A stretch of 64,000 bases of DNA, taken from assembly GCF_009909615.1 (NCBI RefSeq), contig NZ_WWNE01000008.1, positions 161,348 through 225,347 of the forward strand. The letters run 5' to 3'. The notes under the pieces were generated by a model. It ran no database searches. It was given only the letters and a program-made list of their open reading frames with translations, and was not told the origin of the DNA. This DNA is from Acidiluteibacter ferrifornacis (GTDB lineage Bacteria; Bacteroidota; Bacteroidia; Flavobacteriales_E; Vicingaceae). The position numbers and the translations under genes were made by a program. Within the stretch, counting starts at the first letter, position 1. Each line of letters begins with the position of its first letter. Below, piece by piece: positions 10,106-17,207 of this stretch.

Positions 10106-11083
10106 ATGTCTGAATTGAATTTTAAGTCAGAAGTGGAAGCGGTAGATGCATTAGTAACGAAATACAAAGCGTTAAATGCAGAAATTGGTAAAGTCATAGT
10201 AGGGCAAGAAGAGGTCGTAAAGAATGTTTTGATTTCTATCTTTAGTAACGGACATTGTTTGTTAGTTGGAGTTCCTGGATTGGCTAAAACGCTTTTGGTG
10301 AATACGATTTCTCAAGTATTAGGGCTAACTTTTAACCGAATTCAGTTTACACCTGATTTAATGCCTTCAGATATTATCGGTTCAGAAATTTTAGATGAAA
10401 CTAGAAACTTTAAATTCATCAAAGGACCATTGTTTTCCAATTTGATATTAGCGGATGAGATTAACAGAACTCCCCCTAAAACTCAATCTGCATTGTTAGA
10501 GGCAATGCAGGAAAAATCAATTACAACAGGAGGGAAAACTTATCCATTGGGAAATCCATTTTTTGTATTAGCTACTCAAAACCCGATAGAGCAAGAGGGG
10601 ACATATCCATTGCCAGAGGCTCAATTGGATCGTTTTATGTTCAATATTTGGTTGGATTACCCAACATTTGAAGAAGAAGTAGCAGTTGTTAAAGCAACGA
10701 CTACAGAGGCTAAATTTCAGGTGAATAAAATAATGTCAGCTGAAGAAATTATCTACTTTCAACAATTGATTCGTAAAATTCCAATTACAGATAATGTGCT
10801 TAATTATGCTGTAAAATTAGCTTCAAGCACACGACCAAACACTCCCATGGCACATGATATCGTCAACCAATACATCGGCTGGGGCGCAGGGCCTAGAGCA
10901 TCTCAATTTTTGGTGCTAGGAGCTAAATGTCATGCTGCTATTAATGGAAAGTATGCTCCAGATATAGAGGATGTGAAAGCGGTATCTAAGGCTATTTTGC
11001 GTCATCGAATGGTTAAAAATTATAAAGCTGAAGCAGAGGGTTTATCAATTGATGCTATTATAGAGAAATTACTTGAAGCATAG
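10106..11083 (+). CDS. MoxR-family AAA+ ATPase
   Basis: A 325-aa cytoplasmic AAA+ ATPase. Walker A 'GVPGLAKT' is at residues 55-62, Walker B 'LILADEINR' near 113-121, and sensor 1 'LATQNPIEQEGTYPLPEAQLDRF' (read in two parts: 'LATQNPIEQEG', 'PLPEAQLDRF') follows. MoxR proteins act as chaperones that mature protein complexes, usually with VWA-domain partners. No VWA gene lies beside it here; the next gene is convergent. The start at 10106 (MSELNF) was chosen because an upstream TTG at 10070 lies inside the surA coding region. The stop is only 2 bp from the convergent neighbour's stop. Confidence 0.93.
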   Translation: MSELNFKSEVEAVDALVTKYKALNAEIGKVIVGQEEVVKNVLISIFSNGHCLLVGVPGLAKTLLVNTISQVLGLTFNRIQFTPDLMPSDIIGSEILDETRNFKFIKGPLFSNLILADEINRTPPKTQSALLEAMQEKSITTGGKTYPLGNPFFVLATQNPIEQEGTYPLPEAQLDRFMFNIWLDYPTFEEEVAVVKATTTEAKFQVNKIMSAEEIIYFQQLIRKIPITDNVLNYAVKLASSTRPNTPMAHDIVNQYIGWGAGPRASQFLVLGAKCHAAINGKYAPDIEDVKAVSKAILRHRMVKNYKAEAEGLSIDAIIEKLLEA

Positions 11084-11085
11084 TA

Positions 11086-12003
11086 TCATTTCCCGTAAGG
11101 TTTAAATAAATTCTTACTTTGAATGGTATCTCTATGCTTTACTTCAAATGCTTTATCTTTTTTCTCTAATCCTTCCTCTACATCGATATCAGCTTCATAA
11201 TCCCAATAGCGTCCACCCCAATTATAGGCATCAAAAATAAATGCAGGTCCATAATATTCATAAACACCAACTAAAGAAGGATTAGAAGGGCTCAAGGATT
11301 CAAAAATAATGCGATTTAAGTGGCGCTGAAACGCCATTTGCATGCTTACTTCGGCAGAGAATTCGAAAATCTTGCGATAATATACTTCTCGTCTTTCACG
11401 TATAATTGGGCTACCAAACCGTAAACTATCGTCTCGGTCAAAGTAAAAGATGTCGATTACTTTTTTATGACTCATGTTATTGTTACCATCCCATCCTAAT
11501 ATGGTATACATGTCTTTTAGTCCGTTATTGATTAAAGCCACATCGTAATACATACTTCCCCACCAATTCTCAGAAGAAAGGACTAGCTTTTCGGGGTCGA
11601 CTATTTCATCTGATCGGTCCTTCAACTCATAAAGTAAATAGTCTCCATCGGCTTTTAAACGCTGAACAAATCCAAAATAATGATAGCTATTGTTGGCATC
11701 TAAGAGACTCCAAGTTAAAATGCGTATAGTACTATCAGCTGATCTAACTTTCATCAAATTACTTACTCGATCAAATGGTAATTTTATACTGTCGTCTTTT
11801 GCTAATAAACTACTCAAATGGGTTTTAAATGCTTTACATGCACTATCCCTGTCTTGAAATAATGCCGCATTAAGAATACGCTGACCCAACTGAGCTAAGG
11901 TCTTTTCTTCCTCTTCATAATTAGTGATATCTTCATAGTATTGACCAAAAGATAGGTTGGAAAAGGTTAAAGCGAATATAAAAGATAGTATGGAGTATTT
12001 CAT
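11086..12003 (-). CDS. Secreted protein of unknown function, Bacteroidota type
   Basis: I do not recognise a named family. About 305 aa from the ATG at 12003 (other starts: ATG at 12012, TTG at 12021). Residues 1-21 form a signal peptide ('MKYSILSFIFALTFSNLSFGQ'-type, cleaved after Gln). The mature part is rich in aromatic and acidic residues, with 'NWWGSMYYDVALINNGLKD', 'YTILGWDGNN' and 'KKVIDIFYFDRDD'. This pattern recalls secreted Bacteroidota proteins of about 300 aa that carry a compact beta-rich fold. No cysteines or catalytic motif stand out. It is transcribed alone, after the ferredoxin terminator, and is convergent with moxR. Function: unknown. Confidence 0.75.
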   Translation of the reverse strand: MKYSILSFIFALTFSNLSFGQYYEDITNYEEEEKTLAQLGQRILNAALFQDRDSACKAFKTHLSSLLAKDDSIKLPFDRVSNLMKVRSADSTIRILTWSLLDANNSYHYFGFVQRLKADGDYLLYELKDRSDEIVDPEKLVLSSENWWGSMYYDVALINNGLKDMYTILGWDGNNNMSHKKVIDIFYFDRDDSLRFGSPIIRERREVYYRKIFEFSAEVSMQMAFQRHLNRIIFESLSPSNPSLVGVYEYYGPAFIFDAYNWGGRYWDYEADIDVEEGLEKKDKAFEVKHRDTIQSKNLFKPYGK

Positions 12004-12067
12004 AGAGTTCATTCTTTGCAATTAACGTGCAAAATTAATCTGAATTGTAAAAATAGTGGAAATAAAA

Positions 12068-12096
12068 AAACCGTCGGAGACTAGCCACGACGGTTT
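12068..12096 (-). terminator. Terminator after the ferredoxin gene
   Basis: A 9-bp perfect stem (AAACCGTCG with CGACGGTTT) around an 11-base loop. On the minus strand it is followed by a T-rich run, which fits termination of the ferredoxin transcript before the next minus-strand gene. Confidence 0.8.
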
Positions 12097-12114
12097 CTAT
12101 TTTCAATCACTGTA

Positions 12115-12462
12115 TTACAAGTGCATTTTTGCTTTTTTTCCAAGTAGTATCTCCTCCGATTCTCTGTAATTAGGATCGTCTACGCAGCAGTCTACCGGGC
12201 AAACTGCCGCACATTGTGGTTCATCATGAAAACCTACACATTCTGTACATTTATCTGGTACGATATAGTAGTAATCTAAACTAATCGGTTCGTTTGCTGT
12301 TTCTGCATCTACAGTACTTCCATCTAATTTTTGAAAGTCGCCTGTAAGCGTCGTTCCATCAGAGAATCTCCATTCTTCTCCTCCTTCATATATTGCATTA
12401 TTTGGACACTCCGGCTCACACGCTCCGCAGTTGATACATTCATCTGTAATTACAATTGCCAT
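12115..12462 (-). CDS. 4Fe-4S dicluster ferredoxin
   Basis: A 115-aa soluble electron carrier of the bacterial 2[4Fe-4S] type. The N-terminal cluster motif '[12 protein letters not shown]' supplies Cys 9, 12, 15 and 19. The second motif lies near the C-terminus: Cys 72, 75, 84 and 88, with Cys 92 and 93 following ('[22 protein letters not shown]' region, residues 72-93). The 8-residue spacer in the second motif and the long insert between the motifs resemble the YfhL/Alvin type of ferredoxin. It is divergently transcribed from a LuxC-type acyl-CoA reductase, a pairing often seen in Bacteroidota, which hints that it donates or accepts electrons in the same metabolic module; that link is inference. 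Confidence 0.93.
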   Translation of the reverse strand: MAIVITDECINCGACEPECPNNAIYEGGEEWRFSDGTTLTGDFQKLDGSTVDAETANEPISLDYYYIVPDKCTECVGFHDEPQCAAVCPVDCCVDDPNYRESEEILLGKKAKMHL

Positions 12463-12533
12463 GCTTTTTCTTTTTTATGTTAGTAGCTTTGTATAAAACT
12501 AAAAAATTGCAAAATAGTTTTTTATATGAAGTG

Positions 12534-12541
12534 CAAATTTA
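12534..12541 (-). promoter_or_regulatory. Possible -7 box for the ferredoxin gene
   Basis: On the minus strand this reads TAAATTTG, matching TAnnTTTG, about 70 bases before the ferredoxin ATG. No matching -33 box is visible, so support is weak. Confidence 0.35.
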
Positions 12542-12570
12542 ATTGATTTTAGGTCAGAAATTATTTTAGA

Positions 12571-13632
12571 ATGATTATAAATAGTAGAATTGAAGGGATG
12601 AAGAAGTTGGGTCAGTTTATGGCACAATTTAAAGTGGATGGGCAGAAGAATCCTGACGTAATGTCTATCAATGAAGTTCATTACGATAATGTTGAGTCGG
12701 CTATTCATCAGGCTAAAATATTAAATGGTTGGTTTACTGAAGAAAATGTTAGAAGTAGTTTTTCTGCTTGGGGGGAATCATTGACCGAAGAAAAATTAAA
12801 TATCTGGTTGGGATCGTACGATTTGTCAATTACAATTAAATCTAAATCAGTTGGGATTATCATGGCGGGAAATATTCCTCTGGTTGGGTTTCATGATTTC
12901 TTGACTACTGTGCTCAGTGGTCATAAAGCGGTTATCAAACTTGCTTCTGATGACTCTCTTTTAATGCCGCTTATACTTGAAGTTTTGACTACGATAGATC
13001 CGGAATTTTCTAATTATTTTGAAATTGTTGATCGGTTGATTTCAGTCGATGCAGTTATTGCTACAGGAAGTAATAATTCTGCTAGGTATTTTGAACACTA
13101 TTTTGGAAAGTATCCACATATTATTAGAAAAAATAGAACTTCTCTAGCGGTATTGACAGGTGAAGAAACAAAAGAAGATTTAGAAAAATTGGGAAGAGAT
13201 ATGTTTCTTTATTTTGGTTTGGGTTGTAGAAATGTTTCTAAAATATACCTTCCTAAGAATTTTGACATTAACCGAATTTTTGAAGCAATATATCCGTACA
13301 ATGAATTGGCAAACCATAATAAATACGCCAATAACTATGACTACAATAAAGCGATTTATTTATTGAATAAAGAGCCTCTTCTGGAGAATGGTTTTGTATT
13401 GTTCAGAGAAGCGAAAGAAATAAACTCACCTGTCGCTGTTATGTTGTATGAACGATACTCCGATCTAAAAGAATTAAAACAGACCATTAATGCGATGCGC
13501 TCAGAAATACAATGCGTAGTGACAAATGCAGAATCGTTTATAGGTGCTGTTCCTTTTGGGAAAGCTCAACATCCCGATTTGTGGGATTATGCAGACGGAG
13601 TGGATACGCTTGAGTTTCTTTTGAATCTGTAA
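12571..13632 (+). CDS. Acyl-CoA reductase, LuxC family
   Basis: A 353-aa aldehyde-dehydrogenase-fold protein of the LuxC acyl-CoA reductase family, which reduces a fatty acyl-CoA or acyl-thioester to the aldehyde with NADPH. Visible signatures are 'SVGIIMAGNIPLVGFHDF' (residues 93-110, nucleotide-binding side), 'DAVIATGSNNSARYFEHYF' (160-178) and the catalytic-cysteine region 'YFGLGCRNVSKIYLP', with Cys219 as the probable nucleophile. No lux genes are nearby, so the role is lipid metabolism of unknown detail, not bioluminescence. The ATG at 12571 is used; an ATG at 12598 is an alternative. Its TAA stop directly abuts the convergent neighbour's stop with no spacer. Confidence 0.9.
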   Translation: MIINSRIEGMKKLGQFMAQFKVDGQKNPDVMSINEVHYDNVESAIHQAKILNGWFTEENVRSSFSAWGESLTEEKLNIWLGSYDLSITIKSKSVGIIMAGNIPLVGFHDFLTTVLSGHKAVIKLASDDSLLMPLILEVLTTIDPEFSNYFEIVDRLISVDAVIATGSNNSARYFEHYFGKYPHIIRKNRTSLAVLTGEETKEDLEKLGRDMFLYFGLGCRNVSKIYLPKNFDINRIFEAIYPYNELANHNKYANNYDYNKAIYLLNKEPLLENGFVLFREAKEINSPVAVMLYERYSDLKELKQTINAMRSEIQCVVTNAESFIGAVPFGKAQHPDLWDYADGVDTLEFLLNL

Positions 13633-15087
13633 CTATTGAAATTCGTAACATCCGGCATCCGGTGCACTATCTGCTGTTCTACTAATGCCCTCCAAGTCTA
13701 ATGGGACTTGATTTCCGATAAGAGTATTCCCAATATTGATTGCAGATGAATTTGCCCTTAGGTGATAGTCTTTAGTGCCTACAGACTGGAAAATGCTATC
13801 CGTAGGATTTATTACCATATTGGCATATCGCGCATTGTTCGCGGTAACCTTATTCGTTTTAAGTAATGAATTTTGAAAATTGAAATTAACAGAACTAGTA
13901 TCGTATCCCTCAAAATCCCATTCATTTTCTAGGCTGCCATGGATAATGGAATTGCTGACATTGACATTTGGCTCTCCGACTAACAAACCTTCAGAATAGC
14001 TCTGATAGCTTTGTGCATAGAATAGCGGAGTTTCTCTTTTTGATTCGTTCCAATAATTTGCAAAAGTGCAGTGCTTGAAGTTGTAGGTCCCAGCACCTGT
14101 TATTGCTACGTTGTATTCTCCACAGTTTTCAATCAATACATTTTCTGCATCAATTTGATAGAGGGTTCCTAGGAGGCCAAAGCCTGAGGCATTTCTAATT
14201 ATAGTGTTGTTTAGATTTAACTTGTTATTGGAAATGGCTTTCGTTTCTGCAAATGGGTAATATTCTGCTTGAATGCCAATAAACGCATTTTCTATGATCG
14301 CGTAATTGAAGTTGTTGTTTACTGATCCTTCATTGATCCATATTCGATCCCATTGACCCGGTACATCATCATAATCTCTCTCCAATCGGTCACCTCGGAA
14401 TAATACTGGTTCGCTTAGTGTTCCATTTACTTGGATATTGGCGTCTTGATATACCCATAAGCCACCATTGTTATGGAAATAGATTCGAGTTCCCGCCTCT
14501 ATATTCAATGTAGCTCCTTCATCTACTACTGCATATCCATATATAACGTAGGGCTTGTCTTTAGTCCAAGTTACCGTTTGGTTTTCTTCTGCAATAATGC
14601 TAAAAGGTGGTAAGCCTTGAATGACTGTAGTAGGGGTAAAATAAATGGCATTCTGACCGTAGGCTATTAATTTCAAACTTTTTACATTACCATTGGTGAA
14701 AAACTGAATTTCATCTTCGATAAAAAATGGATTTAAATCATTTGTTGGATCTACGGTCACTTCTACAAAACCAAAAATGCTGTCTTTTGGCGGAATAATG
14801 ACATCCATTTGTGCTCCAGGTAATCCATCAATATTAATTCTAAATTGAGAATCCCCGCCTTTTCCTAAACGTATAGAACTAATTTTGATACTCTCTTTAT
14901 AAGGGTTGTGGATTGTAAAGTTTTTTGTAACTGAACCTATGGTAGTAAAGACTGTATCAAAGGAAATACTGTCTGTTGAAAACCGAACTTGAGCAGAAGA
15001 AGATTCAATGATTTGATCTTCTTTTCTGCACGAGAAAAGTAAAATCATACCGATAAATAAACCAATAAGAAGTATGGATTTTTTCAT
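13633..15087 (-). CDS. Lipoprotein with right-handed beta-helix
   Basis: A 484-aa lipoprotein: signal ending 'MILLFSC' with the lipidated Cys at residue 20. Residues 30-140 form an Ig-like beta domain ('SISFDTVFTTIGSVTKNFTIHNP'-like, residues 42-63). The rest reads as a parallel beta-helix with repeated 'NNTIIRNASG', 'NVLIENCGEYNVAI' and 'NVSNSIIHGS' rungs. The C-terminus, 'DLEGISR...PDAGCYEFQ', is the standard end of Bacteroidota beta-helix proteins. It is probably on the outer or inner membrane surface. A polysaccharide-binding or processing role is common for the fold but not shown here. It lies 34 bp after the thioredoxin-like gene on the same strand, so they may be co-transcribed. Confidence 0.82.
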   Translation of the reverse strand: MKKSILLIGLFIGMILLFSCRKEDQIIESSSAQVRFSTDSISFDTVFTTIGSVTKNFTIHNPYKESIKISSIRLGKGGDSQFRINIDGLPGAQMDVIIPPKDSIFGFVEVTVDPTNDLNPFFIEDEIQFFTNGNVKSLKLIAYGQNAIYFTPTTVIQGLPPFSIIAEENQTVTWTKDKPYVIYGYAVVDEGATLNIEAGTRIYFHNNGGLWVYQDANIQVNGTLSEPVLFRGDRLERDYDDVPGQWDRIWINEGSVNNNFNYAIIENAFIGIQAEYYPFAETKAISNNKLNLNNTIIRNASGFGLLGTLYQIDAENVLIENCGEYNVAITGAGTYNFKHCTFANYWNESKRETPLFYAQSYQSYSEGLLVGEPNVNVSNSIIHGSLENEWDFEGYDTSSVNFNFQNSLLKTNKVTANNARYANMVINPTDSIFQSVGTKDYHLRANSSAINIGNTLIGNQVPLDLEGISRTADSAPDAGCYEFQ

Positions 15088-15121
15088 AGTGACAAATATA
15101 CCTAAAGAACTGTAAAACTGA

Positions 15122-15745
15122 TTATTTTATTGCTTCAGTTGGTGTGAGAACTGCATCGATTAATTGACCAAAATCAGCTTGGAACGAATTCGTTTTGTCC
15201 ATAATGTACCATCGTTGTAGTGCTTCTGAAATTTCAGTGTAAGGAGCCTCTTTGGTTTTCAACTCTAGCATAAGCTCTTGAGCTCCGTTTGGTCTTGGTC
15301 CCCATTCACCCATAACTTCTAGAGATTCTGCATCTATGGCAATTACTTTAGGGATAGATCTTCCTCCATTTGTCAAATACTGATCCATGATGTCTAGATT
15401 CTCATCTCTTAAGATGATTTTCAATTCTATGTTTGGACTAAACTCGGCAGCCTTGGCAATTAACGGAACATTCTGAGCTGCATCACCACACCAAGCTTCT
15501 GTTATTACTAAAAAGTAAGTCTTGCTTTTTACTTGATTAATTTTCTCAATTAACAAGTCATTCAAAGTAGCCGTTTTTACTAAACGCTTCATTCGAGATA
15601 AGTTTAGTTTTGTATAATGCGCTAAATCTTCAGATTGATTAGGTCCAGTAGTTTTACCTTCTTTCACTAATTTTTCTGTTAAACTATAATATGTTTGAAA
15701 GCTCATGCCTTCTTGGATTCTTTTTTTATCAAATGGAAATTTCAT
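15122..15745 (-). CDS. Thioredoxin-fold family protein with a single-cysteine WCGD motif
   Basis: A 207-aa cytoplasmic protein; no signal peptide. The thioredoxin-like core has 'YFLVITEAWCGDAAQNVP', where the usual WCxxC is WCGDA, so only the N-terminal Cys of the redox pair remains. The later cis-proline region is 'GGRSIPKVIAI'. This is the common Bacteroidota 'thioredoxin family protein' type. A dithiol reductase activity is unlikely with one Cys; a monothiol or binding role is possible. I start at the ATG at 15745; the longer TTG start at 15775 would overlap a -7 promoter box (15773-15780). Confidence 0.85.
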   Translation of the reverse strand: MKFPFDKKRIQEGMSFQTYYSLTEKLVKEGKTTGPNQSEDLAHYTKLNLSRMKRLVKTATLNDLLIEKINQVKSKTYFLVITEAWCGDAAQNVPLIAKAAEFSPNIELKIILRDENLDIMDQYLTNGGRSIPKVIAIDAESLEVMGEWGPRPNGAQELMLELKTKEAPYTEISEALQRWYIMDKTNSFQADFGQLIDAVLTPTEAIK

Positions 15746-15772
15746 ACGCTTGTTGTTTCTTAAATTTGAGTA

Positions 15773-15780
15773 CAAAAATA
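15773..15780 (-). promoter_or_regulatory. -7 promoter box for the thioredoxin-like gene
   Basis: On the minus strand this reads TATTTTTG, matching TAnnTTTG, 27 bases before the ATG at 15745. It covers the alternative TTG start, which argues for the shorter protein. Confidence 0.5.
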
Positions 15781-15820
15781 ACCCTCTTTTTTGGGTTCAT
15801 TTGTAACTAAAGCGACAGAT

Positions 15821-16492
15821 TTGAAAAGAGAAATTATTACTACTGCAGATGGCTCGCATTCTTTGTATGTTCCTGATTTGGATGAACACTATCATTCCTA
15901 CCACGGATCTATAAAAGAATCACAACGTGTTTTTATTGAGTTAGGATTAGAGCATGTGGCAGAAAAAGTAGATTCAGTTTCTATTTTGGAAGTAGGTATG
16001 GGCACCGGTCTCAACGTATTAATGACAGCATTAGCGAACGAAGGTTTAAAAAAGAACATTCGATACGATGCGATTGAAGCCTTTCCATTGGAGGATGAGT
16101 TGTTGAATCAACTGAACTATGCCGATCAATTATTGCATCCATCAGCGACAGAATTATTCGAAGCAATTCATTCAGCACCTTGGAATGAAGGAACGGCAAT
16201 TACTGATTTATTTGTTTTAACCAAAATTGAGGCACCAATAGAAGCCATTGATTTTTCTCCAGAACAATATGATTTAATTTATTTTGATGCATTTGCTCCT
16301 GATGTGCAGGGGGAATTATGGACTGATGATATTTTTGCAAAAATGTATGCTATCCTTAAGCCAGGAGGAGTATTGTCTACTTATTGTGTTAAAGGTGATG
16401 TAAAGAGAGCATTAATAAAGCAAGGATTTAGAATTGAAAAGCACAACGGCCCTGATGGCGGAAAGAGAGAAGTGCTGAGAGCGATAAAATGA
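15821..16492 (+). CDS. mnmD: tRNA (5-methylaminomethyl-2-thiouridine)-methyltransferase MnmD
   Basis: A stand-alone MnmD methyltransferase, which converts the aminomethyl group on wobble uridine 34 to methylaminomethyl using S-adenosylmethionine. It equals the N-terminal half of the bifunctional MnmC; the FAD oxidase half is absent here, as is usual in this phylum. The SAM-binding motif is 'ILEVGMGTGLN', and 'YFDAFAPDVQGELW' is the family signature. I place the start at the TTG at 15821 because the resulting N-terminus ('KREIITTADGSHSLYVP') matches the family; a longer TTG start at 15791 adds ten unconserved residues. There is no ATG near. Length is 223 aa. Confidence 0.93.
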   Translation: MKREIITTADGSHSLYVPDLDEHYHSYHGSIKESQRVFIELGLEHVAEKVDSVSILEVGMGTGLNVLMTALANEGLKKNIRYDAIEAFPLEDELLNQLNYADQLLHPSATELFEAIHSAPWNEGTAITDLFVLTKIEAPIEAIDFSPEQYDLIYFDAFAPDVQGELWTDDIFAKMYAILKPGGVLSTYCVKGDVKRALIKQGFRIEKHNGPDGGKREVLRAIK

Positions 16493-16628
16493 AAGAGAAA
16501 CTAGACGTTAGAAACTAGAAAAGAGATATAACGATTTCTTATTGGTTCTTAATAATTAATGATTGTTTTTCTTATGTCAATAATCCTAACCTAAAATTCA
16601 GACCTTTACTTTATCAAACAACTAACTT
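16493..16628. repeat. Intergenic gap with a TAGA-rich short repeat
   Basis: Directly after mnmD, positions 16500-16522 read ACTAGACGTTAGAAACTAGA-like sequence, resembling the TAGAAGTTAGAC repeats found after recG (19341-19362) and pheT (23032-23063). The rest is AT-rich with no gene visible. Confidence 0.4.
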
Positions 16629-17135
16629 TTGAAGCCAATCCCAACTTTCTTAACCGATAAACTTGCAATAGCCGATCAGAATAAAAAAGAGAATAAAGCT
16701 TTTTTAGACCGATTGAAAAAGAAGAAACCCAAAGATTTGGATCAACAGTTTCATGAATTGCACGAAGAAGTTTTTGATGAAATAGATTGTTTGGATTGTG
16801 GGAATTGCTGCAAAACCACTTCACCTATTTTTCAGCAGAAAGACATCGAGCGAATGGCGAAGCATTTCAAAATGCGACCTGCTGAATTTGTAACCCAATA
16901 TTTAGTAGAAGACGACGAGCACGACTTTGTGTTTCCTGCTGCTCCTTGTCCGTTTTTGGCAGACGATAATTACTGCATGGCGTATGAAGCACGTCCAAAT
17001 GCTTGTCGAGAATATCCGCATACTGACCGGCGAAAAATGCATCAGATATTAAATTTGACGTATAAAAACACTTTGGTTTGTCCAGCTGTTTCAGACATTG
17101 TAGAGCAGATAAAAATCAATTACGCCAATAGGTAA
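16629..17135 (+). CDS. YkgJ-family cysteine cluster protein
   Basis: A 168-aa cytoplasmic protein with the zinc/iron-chelating cysteine-cluster pattern: 'DCLDCGNCCKT' (around residues 53-63), then 'APCPFLADDNYC' and 'RPNACREYPH'. Such proteins bind a metal ion or an Fe-S cluster; their reaction is generally unknown. The start is a TTG at 16629; no ATG lies before the first cysteine motif, so TTG is likely real. A weak hairpin follows the stop before recG. Apart from the non-ATG start nothing is unusual. Confidence 0.85.
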   Translation: MKPIPTFLTDKLAIADQNKKENKAFLDRLKKKKPKDLDQQFHELHEEVFDEIDCLDCGNCCKTTSPIFQQKDIERMAKHFKMRPAEFVTQYLVEDDEHDFVFPAAPCPFLADDNYCMAYEARPNACREYPHTDRRKMHQILNLTYKNTLVCPAVSDIVEQIKINYANR

Positions 17136-17154
17136 CTGTATTTAAAGCCATTTT

Positions 17155-17187
17155 AGGGGAGTTTTTTAAAAATATCCCCTTATTTTT
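17155..17187 (+). terminator. Possible weak terminator before recG
   Basis: A 6-bp stem (AGGGGA with TCCCCT) around a 14-base AT-rich loop is followed by TATTTTT. The stem is short and the loop long, so this is tentative. Confidence 0.35.
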
Positions 17188-17207
17188 ATGCACTATCTTT
17201 TTAAGCA

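Noticed and set aside
12571..13632. A bioluminescence (lux) operon around the LuxC-type gene
   Set aside because: No luxA, luxB, luxD or luxE homologue is nearby; LuxC-type reductases are widespread in non-luminous Bacteroidota.
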